From Norana najaformis (Eukaryota > Annelida > Clitellata > Crassiclitellata > Hormogastridae), in NCBI GenBank assembly GCA_964023275.1, contig OZ029928.1, positions 15,628,682 through 15,692,681 of the forward strand: 64,000 nt of DNA, in the 5' to 3' direction. A model generated the notes under the pieces. The model was given only the letters and a program-made list of their open reading frames with translations, was not told the origin of the DNA and searched no databases. Position numbers and translations under genes: made by a program. This document shows positions 54,813 to 64,000 of this stretch, one piece after another. Every line of letters begins with the position of its first letter. The stretch's first letter is position 1.

Positions 54813-55025
54813 GGTGTGTGTGTGTTTATAATGAAATCGCGTATAAATGTCGTGCTAAAAATCCCAGTATAAACAAGCGGATCCAATTATCGTTGCATTG
54901 GATGCAATAAGTTTCAATTCGTATCAATTACCTGTCGACCCCTTGTAACGTAATCACCAGATATCGCATAAACATGCATCACATACATACGAGACTGCAG
55001 CTGAGAAAGACGTGTCTATCGCTGT
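54200..55025. other. No gene; AT-rich palindromes
   Basis: TA-rich DNA with palindromic GAACATGTTC at 54624-54633 and AGACATGTTC at 54574-54583, and a (GT)n run at 54787-54830. Confidence 0.6.
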
Positions 55026-55264
55026 ACATCCTGTAATCGTAATCGTAATTCCAAGATTTCTACAGCGCCCAACGAAAGACACGTCGCGGGGACCAGCTTA
55101 TTCGAAGGCGCTCCTTCAAAACAAAATCGATAGGCAAAAGAGTTCGGTTCCAGGTCAAGATCCAAAAGTCAGACGGAGAAAGCGTGGCAGCTATGGGGTG
55201 GTGGTGTTTGGGATTGGAGAGGAGAGAGAGACAAAAGGAAGACGGAGTGTAAACAACCTTTGAT

Positions 55265-56560
55265 CCATGCCAGTCGAAGCACGTAGAGGTTTCGAGGAAG
55301 TTTTTGGCTTGTGTTTCTTGTGAATGAGCTGTGTTAGGTGTTTCGTATTCTTGCTGGTCTCTATCTTCTCCTTGTTCTTCTTGTTCTTCCTATTGTTCTT
55401 CGATTAATATTGTTGTTCTCCTTCTTCCTTCCTTCTTCTCCCATCATCTAATTGTATCTAAACTGGAACTTCTGTAGCGCTATTGTTGAAAAAAGGAAAT
55501 GAGCGCCTCCCCTACGTCTCACTTGTGGGATATGGGATACTTTAAGCCTACTTTTTATGTCTATGTATAAATGTGCTGGATGCTTTGAATTACATGGAGA
55601 CTTTTTTTCGGTGTGGGTTTGCTGGTTATGGAATTTCTCGAACGCATTTCCTACTGGATCAGTGTGGGAAATATCTCTTCGCAGAACGGCAGGTTGTTTG
55701 GACATACGCAGGCGCATAAATTAGCCAGAAAAAGAACTCAGGAGACTCCACAACGCGCGTGAAATATGTCTGCATCTATTTGCATATATTTGAATATATT
55801 AACATATATTTGCGTATATTTGCATATGTTATACGACATATCTAAACATTGGACGCTCTATGTTTATATTATACGGCATACGTAAATCTATTAATATATT
55901 TGTATATACGGTGTGGAATATGTTTACGTCAAGCTTATGCATGTGTATATAAAACATATTGCAATAATATATATCATTTGTAAGTGCAGCACTCGGTAGG
56001 CACTATGCTCGACTATGTGAAGTTGTTATTAAAAAGACTGCTTGCGATAACTGAAACCAAAATGCACATTGTTAGACACGCATTTAATATATATATATAT
56101 ATATTAACATGGGGCGATATTATATATATATATATATGAATACATGTACAGATCTTTGTTATGTAGTTTGGCTGCCATTATCTTGAAAGCTCTTGAGTGG
56201 AACGATATATCAGCTCAAAGACTTTGCCTGCCAATTAGGAGCGCTGGCAATCACTTTCAGTTTCGCTCTGGTGTGTCACAGATCCCAGGCTTGAACTCCA
56301 ACCCATAGCTGTCTTTACCTTCCCATATGATGGGAAGTTTGGTTATTGTCTTTACCTTCCCCATATGATGGGAAGTTTGGTTATTGTCTTTACCTTCCCC
56401 ATATGATCGGAAGTTTGGTTATCCAAACTGGAAGAGCTGGTATAAAACATAGGGTGATTTGTATACGGGTATGGAAGGAAACATAGAGCTCGCATGCGCC
56501 TGGCTCCAAGATATGTTTGTGATCTTATTCGACTTCCCACACTAGAGTACCTTAGCCCGT
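55265..56560. other. No supported gene
   Basis: A CTTGTTCTTC-type pyrimidine run lies at 55370-55440. (TA)n runs are near 56086 and 56120. A tandem phrase TCTTTACCTTCCCCATATGA (three copies, 56312-56405) is the only clear structure. Confidence 0.55.
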
Positions 56561-56584
56561 CCTCTACGTTCTCTTGATCGTCTG

Positions 56585-56825
56585 GATCTATTTGTTTCTC
56601 GTTTTAAGTCTTCTCTTGCTCAGCAGAGGGCTTTTGCTGTTGTTGGCCCATCTCTGTGGAATGGACTTCAGCCTTCGATTCGTGCAAAGATCTCTGCTGG
56701 AAACAGAACTGAGTCAGTTCGTTGCTTCAAGACGTTCTCATTTCCTCATGGTTCTCTAGCTGGAAGCGCTTCTGAGTAGTCTGTTCTGTAAGCGGCGCTA
56801 TGTAAGTTATTAATTTCGATACTAT
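56585..56825 (+). mobile_element. LINE 3' end, family C
   Basis: Frame reads QQRAFAVVGPSLWNGLQPSI, then RCFKTFSFPHGSLAGSASE-stop and a GCGCTATGTAAGTTATTAAT tail. Paralogous to 27181-27475. Confidence 0.85.
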
Positions 56826-56949
56826 ACAACACACACTTCCCTTTCAATGGTTCGGAATATCTCTTGCCGAACCTGCACTTTCTCCACAAAGTTGCTGCTG
56901 CCCATGTAGGTCTGTCTTATTCGCTGACTCTTAGCACTAAGTGCCTTAG

Positions 56950-57375
56950 AAGCTCATGGATAGGTCAAGGAAACGGTCACGGATAGGTCAAGGTAACGGT
57001 CATGGATAGGTCAAGGTAACGGTCATGGATAGGTCAAGGTAACGGTCATGGATAGGTCAAGATAACGGTCATGGATAGGTCAAGGTAACGGTCATGGATA
57101 GGTCAAGGTAACGGTCATGGATAGGTCAAGGTAACGGTCATGGATAGGTCAAGGTAACGGTCATGGATAGGTCAAGGTTACGGTCATGGATAGGTCAAGG
57201 TAACGGTCATGGATAGGTCAAGGTAACGGTCATGGATAGGTCAAGGTAACGGTCATTGATAGGTCAAGGTTACGGTCATGGATAGGTCAAGGTAACGGTC
57301 ATGGATAGGTCAAGGTAACGGTCATGGATAGGTCAAGGTAACGGTCATGGATAGGTCAAGGTGACGGTAACAGCA
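56950..57375. repeat. 23-bp minisatellite, about 18 copies
   Basis: The unit contains TCATGGATAGGTCAAGGTAA followed by CGG. Units are nearly identical (GGTTACGG and CATTGAT variants), implying recent expansion. Each unit carries an AGGTCA half-site. Confidence 0.95.
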
Positions 57376-57379
57376 TAAT

Positions 57380-57745
57380 AGTTTGCCCGCCTCTGTCGAA
57401 ACTCCTTCAATGGTTGCTCATACACAGGTCATATTTCTTAAGTGATGGTGTGGCTAAATCAGATTTCAAGCGTGATGCTAAGTATACACTGCTACGGTGT
57501 CATAGCGCACTATTCTTTGTGTGGCGCTGCCTTGTGTACTCGTACATGTGAAGATGCCGACAGTTGAAGCGTCAGGTCCTGTGCAACATTGACGAAGACC
57601 TGTGCCAACAAGTGGAACAGTCCGCCTGAATTCGGAAGCACTTCAAAAACACTGGCCGTATCGCACATCCGAGCTCTCTTGTTGGGAAGAAGCAGTCCTT
57701 GACAAAGAACAGGAAATCGAGATGTTGCTGCTGCTGCTGCAAGGT
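57380..57745. other. Unassigned sequence open on both strands
   Basis: A stretch with a CAAG|GTATGA donor-like site at about 57743 (+). The plus frame gives YRTSELSCWEEAVLDKEQEI; the minus frame gives VFEVLPNSGGLFHLLAQVF. Neither matches a family I know. Confidence 0.3.
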
Positions 57746-57960
57746 ATGAGACAGAAAGACAGACAGACAGACAAACAGACAGATACACAGACACAGACAC
57801 AGAGTCACACAGACAGACACACAGACAGACACACAGACAGACATACAGCCAGTCACACAGACAGTCACACAGACAAACACACAAACACACAGTTAGGCTC
57901 ACAGAGAGTCACAAAGACACACAAACAGACACACAGACAGGCAAACAGACATAGAGATAG
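57746..57960. repeat. (ACAG)n/(ACACAG)n array
   Basis: ACAGACAGACA array with CACACAGAC variants. Confidence 0.93.
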
Positions 57961-58389
57961 CGCCGAAGATGGACGTAACCAGCTGCAACCATGCTTTAGG
58001 AGTGGCAGTCAATTCATTGACCTTCATTCATCCGTTCGTCTCTCCATCCGTCCGTCGACCATGTTAACTATTTCATTATAGTACCATACACACACACACC
58101 TACACACACACACGCACAAGTTAATGTCTGCTACAGCTGCACACACTAATGCGATGTAAACAAGTGCTTTATCGTTATCGTCTTTACACTTAGGGAAATT
58201 TCCATAGAAACGTTTAACCAGTGTCTTACCTTAACTGTTTTCACCTTTACGCTTCTGTGGTGTTTGTATAGAAGCATGTAAACAATGCGTTACTTTGACC
58301 TTTTCACCAAACACATGCACTGTTACCTAAAGCCAAGTAGTGAATATTGTCTAGTCACTACAAAACTGTTTGTCTTTGTCTAGAGGTTT

Positions 58390-58790
58390 GTTGTAATTGT
58401 AATTGTAATGTAACGTTTATAAAGTGCCTCTTAGAGAACAAACTCAACATAGGCGCCCGACCCGAACAAGTAAAATCAATGTTAAACATTACAGTCTTCA
58501 GGCACCTGCGGAACACTGAGAGCGGAAGAGAGAGGAGCCCGAGTCGCACATCTCGAGAGAGACGGTTCCAGCAAGCGGGACCGACATACGCAAAGATTCT
58601 GGACTGGGCGGTAGTCTATGCATTGCGTTCTAGCAACATTAGGTTTGGTGCCACGAGACATGACTTTAAGAGTGTAGATTTAGTTAGTCCCTCGTCAGTT
58701 GGTCCATAATCATCTAATATGTTCGGCCCCTCGTTTATTTCAGTCGGCAGTAATTGGAATCCACCGTAGATTATGCAAGCACGATAGATC
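58390..58790 (-). mobile_element. LINE 3' end, family D
   Basis: On the minus strand, across frames: WNRLSRDVRLG-like, LLSLPLSVFRRCLKTVMFNI, DFTCSGRAP and SKRHFINVTLQL. It continues 5' to CLVAPNLMLLERNA. It is a reverse-transcriptase C-terminus with decay. Confidence 0.75.
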
Positions 58791-58849
58791 GCATGATTCA
58801 CTGGTGTTTTGTCGCATTTTTTGGAGTGTTTTTGCCTTCTCTTCCTTCT

Positions 58850-59830
<981 letters not shown>

Positions 59831-59889
59831 TCAATCACTCTCACTCCTCGAGCGAGTTGTTGGGTGTAAAAGACTTATAAAAAGAAAAA

Positions 59890-60640
59890 GTGCATGAAAA
59901 ATACACTTTCACTGGGGAAATTTCCCCTTCTTCTTATGAATCGTTTGCTCCCCATCTCTCAATCGTTCAGTTCCTCTCCAACTCGATGTCTTTAATCTTT
60001 TCTGTCATTTTCTCTATCTCACTCTATCTCTCTCTCACACTTTCTCTCTTGTCTATCTTTCTCGCTTTCTCTGTCTCTCACACTTTCTTTCTCTCGTTCT
60101 TTCCCTCCTTTTCTTTCTCTATCTGTCTATATATCTCTATCTCTCCCTCTCTCCGCCCCTCCCTCTCTCACTACCTTCCTTTCTTTACCATACACCCCTG
60201 TCTTTGAGCATCCATTAATCAATCTAGCTGTTCTGGCTGTCCGCCAAACCTCGTCCATCTGTCTTACTCCTTCTCCATCGCCACTTCGTTCTTCTTTCAC
60301 TCCATTTCTTTCGGCTCTCTCGCGTCCCCTTCTTGTCGGTTCTTCCTGCTTTGCTTCATCCTTTTCTCTCTTTATCGTTTTTACATTCACCATCCAAGTA
60401 ATCGATCCATCCAACCATCTATCCATCCAACCATTCATCCATGCATCGATCGATTCATCCACCCACTTGCCCATCAATTGATTGATCGATCCATCCATTC
60501 ATCCATTATTCCATCGATACATTCATCCATCTATTCATCCATCCATTCATTCATCCACACACCGATTGATCAAGCCATCGATATAGCCATTCATCAGTCC
60601 ATCCATCCAACTATCCATCTAGTTAACGCCTTTCGCTTCT
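59890..60640. repeat. CT-rich and (ATCC)n arrays
   Basis: CTCTATCTC sequence to about 60200, mixed sequence to 60390, then CATCCATCC/CGATTGATC arrays at 60390-60615. Confidence 0.85.
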
Positions 60641-60804
60641 CAGTCATAAATCTAACTCTTTCCATCCATCAGTTCTCCATTAGCCCGCTTTCTTCTTTCC
60701 CAAGATAACTACTTCCTCCGAAACTCCGTCGTTCCATCACAATAGTTACATCGTCATCTCATTAGGTTCCATTACCACACCTGGCTAGGTGTCATTAACA
60801 GCTG

Positions 60805-61060
60805 TCCTCTACTGAAGAAGAAGAATCTAAGAACCAGTCACCTGTACTAACCCAGAGAGGCAGCGATGGGTATAAAGTGTCAGCGACTTCGTTTTTCTTC
60901 GCCTCGGCATATAAAGGCAGTCCTCTCTCTCGTTGTCTGATCTTCCCATCAACAGTTTACGGTTGGTTACAAATTTTACAGCTGAGTTCGCTAGGGAGAG
61001 CAAGTGCAACAGAAGTCCCGAAGCATCTTTATTTGACCTGAAGCCTCGAGCATTATGATA
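60805..61060 (-). mobile_element. SINE-like repeat, reverse copy
   Basis: GTCAGCGACTTCGTTTTTCT, AAAGGCAGTCCTCTCTC, ACAGCTGAGTTCGCTAGGGA, as in 9766-10010. Confidence 0.65.
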
Positions 61061-62055
61061 ACGACGCCATCGACGTCATTAGGGTAGATTAAGAATGGTT
61101 ATATTACAGCGAACTTATTGGCCTGCTCTGGTAAGATCGTGACATCATTTGTAGTGCCTAAAAGAGTAAAGGATATTCAGGAATTGCGTTCTGTCTGTCT
61201 GTCTGTCTGCCTGTCTGTCTCTCTGTCTCTCTCACACACACACATCTTTCTATCTTTCTGTCTCGTCGGACTGACTACTGGTCCGTACTGGAATTGACAG
61301 GATTGCGAATATGTTTTACAGCGCCATCGACGAATGCACAGATCATTATTTTAAGAGCGCTAAAGAAGTTCTAAGATTAGCTTAAATAAGTATCTATGCT
61401 TTAAACTATAACCCAAAATATAAGCGTGTATCTTTAAGAGACTTCTATATCCAAATACATACCCGAAGCTTCGAATGCTGCTATTATTAACTCACTACCA
61501 AGTAGTAAATTTTTGAGAATGCCGCCCCCTATGAAGGCGATGAATCAGAGGGGTTATTAAGCCACTCAGAGCGCCATATATTTGCCAGTACCCCAAAAGT
61601 GTCAACACTGATTCCTCTTGCTGTTACCCTCATTTGACATAGCCCACCCACAGCAGTTGAATGCTCTCATAGTAAAGTTGATACAGGCACTGAATGATCC
61701 TCGTGAAAGAAACTATTAAGAACACTAATGCAAAAGAACTATCGGATTCGGATCGGCGTTTGGCCGACATCAAAACAAATTTTTACATGGTTTTTGTGAT
61801 ATCATCCCTCAAACGTCTGGTCCATGCAATCACAAAACACGTTATAATCTGAACACATCTGTCAAGTTTGGGTGGGAATTCGTTGGTGGGCTCTCCTCGC
61901 GTGTGGTAGTCTGCCACTGCTGACTTTTCTAGTTATCTGAGTATTATTGCTTGCTGAATGACGAACATTCTGTTCTTAATGATCTCTGAAATCGTTTAGG
62001 CTGCGCGGTGAGCTCCTCTGGTTAGCTTCTCTAGAAGGGCCGCTCATAAAAATTT
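61060..62055. other. No gene seen
   Basis: Retroelement-like tail at 61040-61100 (ATTATGATAACGACGCCATC), a CTGTCTGTCTGC run at 61190-61260, otherwise unique AT-rich sequence. Confidence 0.55.
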
Positions 62056-62399
62056 TCTTTCACAATTACAAATCTAATCTAAAGACTTCTTTAGCGCCGT
62101 TATCATAACGCCAAGGGCATCAGTCGATGGTAACTTCAAGTCAAAATCGCAATACAAAATCATAATCCGTTTAAGTAACCGGGTCGAATTCTGATAGGGT
62201 ATAGAAACCAGAAGCCAGGACACGGTGGGTAAGCAAGTTGGAAGAGATGCATGTTTAGTTTAGACCGGAAGATTTAATTACTCTCATGTTGAGCTAAACC
62301 TAGACACGAGAGGGTTTTATAGACTGGTGGAGCATTTAGTATGGCAGAAACAAAAGACGCTAAATAAAGTACCATATACACATTACGAAACAGCTCTGA

Positions 62400-62540
62400 A
62401 CAGCAGCAGCAGCAGTAGTAGTAGCAGCTGAAGAAGGAGAAGAACAAGAAGAAGAACAAGAAGAAGAACAAGAAGAACAAGAAGAACAAGAAGAACAAGA
62501 AGAACAAGAAGAACAAGAAGAACAAGAAGAACAAGAAGAA
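62400..62540. repeat. (AGC)n then (AAGAAC)n array
   Basis: CAGCAGCAGCAG, then about twelve GAAGAACAA units. The Phe/Leu minus-strand frame is an artefact. Confidence 0.93.
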
Positions 62541-62915
62541 TGTGTATTTGCTGCTTAACGACGCTGTGTCATAATGAAAATTATTAGCGTCGCCCTCCTC
62601 CTCTATCCACGCTTTGGACTGGCACGACCCGACATAAGCCAATGGCGGAATTACCAGCAGAGCCATTTGGCTAGGAATTGTATCGCTGGGAGCATTGCCG
62701 AAACAACCGACGTCGCTCAAGGGTCGTCTTTGACCCGATAAATCCGGGTGGAATCGATGGGTTAGCGACTAATCTCGATTTTATTAAACGACGTCTGAGT
62801 TCTCGGCGCCGGTGTGATGCAAAATCGGTTCCGGGGCGAAAAAGATTCCGACGCCAGCTTTTGGCACAAAACAGTGAGGCTAATTTTAAAGTGTCCTATT
62901 ACCTTGATGACGAAT

Positions 62916-63155
62916 GGGACGCCGTGGTGTAGTGGTATGGTCTATGCCTCGTAACCAGAGGGTCGCGGGTTCGAATCTGCCGCAAGCCATTGCGTAGCGA
63001 CCTTGCACAAGTTGCTCACCCGCAATTGTCTATGAGGAAGGCAACGGGAAACCACCTCACTCATCTCATCCCCGGGTGGCATAAAGCCAACGGACCTGCC
63101 TTCGGGCAGAGAACTCATCGTCATCGTCATCATCATCAGCATCATCAGCATCATC
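62916..63155 (+). mobile_element. tRNA-derived SINE, copy 3 (best promoter boxes)
   Basis: GGGACGCCGTGGTGTAGTGG, then GGTCGCGGGTTCGAATCTGC, an exact B-box-type sequence; same body as 31034, and an ATC-type tail. Confidence 0.9.
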
Positions 63156-63159
63156 ACCT

Positions 63160-63800
63160 TGATAGGAACATTTGATAGGGAACAATATCTTACTAAGTGG
63201 AAAAATAGAAGCCCAAGCAGTTTATACTTTTGCTGAGGTAATTATGAAAAAAGCATGATTTTTACGAAGGAAGCGGTAGAAAACGGTATTTATTTTTAGC
63301 AAAACGAATTCCGTGTTTTGGTCGCGGTATCCAATCACAATATTTATCGGAACTGTTTTCGTCTGGTCCAGAAATGGCCTCGCACCGGCGAACGTCATTC
63401 TCTGGACATTTCCTCGGCTGGTCCACAGTTTGTAGGTACTTAAACGCGATGCTTTATAAACAAGCGCCATGCAGCGGGCGACTGAGGAATTTACGCAACA
63501 AGCATCTGTCACATGAGATTCGCAGACTTCGTAACTCTATGGTGTAATATTGGAACAGTCGAGATTAGAGGGTGGGCTATAAAGTAGGGAACCAGTGGAG
63601 TTAGGTTAGACATTAGTCTTAGGTAGAGGAAGGAAAGAGGCATTCGCTGTTTAGGGCTTGACGAGACTATGTGTTAAACAAAGGGACTTTAGAGTATACG
63701 AAATACAATACGTGTCCTTCAGTCAATACGTATCGTTGGAACTTGATTCGGCGTTGGGAGATATAAGGGCGTTGAACCAAGGTTTCGCTATCACGTGACA
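63160..63800. other. No gene seen
   Basis: Unique AT-rich sequence; the 96-codon minus-strand frame at 63222-63512 has no recognisable domain. Confidence 0.5.
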
Positions 63801-64000
63801 TCTTAAAATCAAGGCTCAGGACATTCCTGCTGTTTAAAGTCTCCTTAGACTTTCATTTTTTACCTCTACTTATGTGATCTTTGTATTGTACAGCGCCCCT
63901 TTTCTTCGGCCTCGGTTGCGTTACGACGATATTATTGTCTTAAAAATAATAATAAAAATTAAAAAAAATAATAAGAATATTATTATTATTATTATTATTA
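63800..64000 (+). mobile_element. LINE 3' end, family F, (TTA)n-tailed, cut by the window end
   Basis: Contains LKSRLRTFLLFKV-like tail residues, TACAGCGCCCCTTTTCTTCG and GCCTCGGTTGCGTTACGACG, ending in ATTATTATTATT at the border. Confidence 0.8.

Noticed and set aside
56950..57375. CRISPR-like regular repeat
   Set aside because: Head-to-tail 23-bp units without unique spacers in an animal genome: a minisatellite. The same applies to the 40-bp array at 23505.
57602..57745. Exon ending KEQEIEMLLLLLQ with a GTATGA donor
   Set aside because: The opposite strand is equally open and no partner exons were found; left as unassigned.

Overview
Kind of organism. This is animal nuclear DNA: genes split into short exons with GT-AG introns, a homeobox gene of the NK2.2 class, many 5'-truncated LINE tails, tRNA-derived SINEs and very many microsatellites. 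The repeat style and the NK2.2 sequence suggest a marine invertebrate, most likely a deuterostome such as an echinoderm or hemichordate. That is an inference from repeats and homology and I cannot name a species.

Layout. Three multi-exon protein genes can be reconstructed, all on the minus strand. (1) 10485 to 1975: class B scavenger receptor (CD36/SCARB1/LIMP-2 family) gene A, 12 coding exons, 499 aa. (2) 26267 to 14922: a second receptor, gene B, directly upstream in tandem, also 12 coding exons with the same intron phases throughout, 494 aa. (3) 45921 to 41542: an NKX2-2 homeobox gene, 3 coding exons, 362 aa, with a TATA box at 46110-46103 and a GC-rich 5' region. A 41-base relic of receptor exon 5 at 29608-29568 points to a lost or broken third receptor copy upstream of gene B.

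Repeats. The rest is mostly repetitive. There are at least eight LINE-like tail families, several still encoding the C-terminal end of a reverse transcriptase. There are tRNA-headed SINEs at 31034, 36022 and 62916, and others at 17579, 36925 and 3385. Arrays include (CT)n, (TATC)n, (TCA)n, (TA)n, (TATG)n and TCTAA-type, and minisatellites of 8, 14, 16, 23 and 40 bp. Between 31.3 and 37.6 kb a unit of unknown function is present five times. It has splice-like borders, a TGGCACCGTCAG 12-mer array and a basic reading frame. From 46.4 to 64 kb I can support no protein gene; there is a CpG-rich candidate promoter at 49.78-50.08 kb.

How the genes relate. The two receptors are predicted two-pass membrane glycoproteins with a large luminal or extracellular domain that handles lipids or lipoproteins; they arose by tandem duplication. 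Perfect DR1 nuclear-receptor sites (AGGTCAAAGGTCA) lie 0.45-1.8 kb beyond the 3' end of gene A. This is notable because vertebrate CD36-family genes are nuclear-receptor targets, but the sites sit in a minisatellite and their function is unproven. NKX2-2 is a developmental transcription factor with no evident functional link to the receptors.
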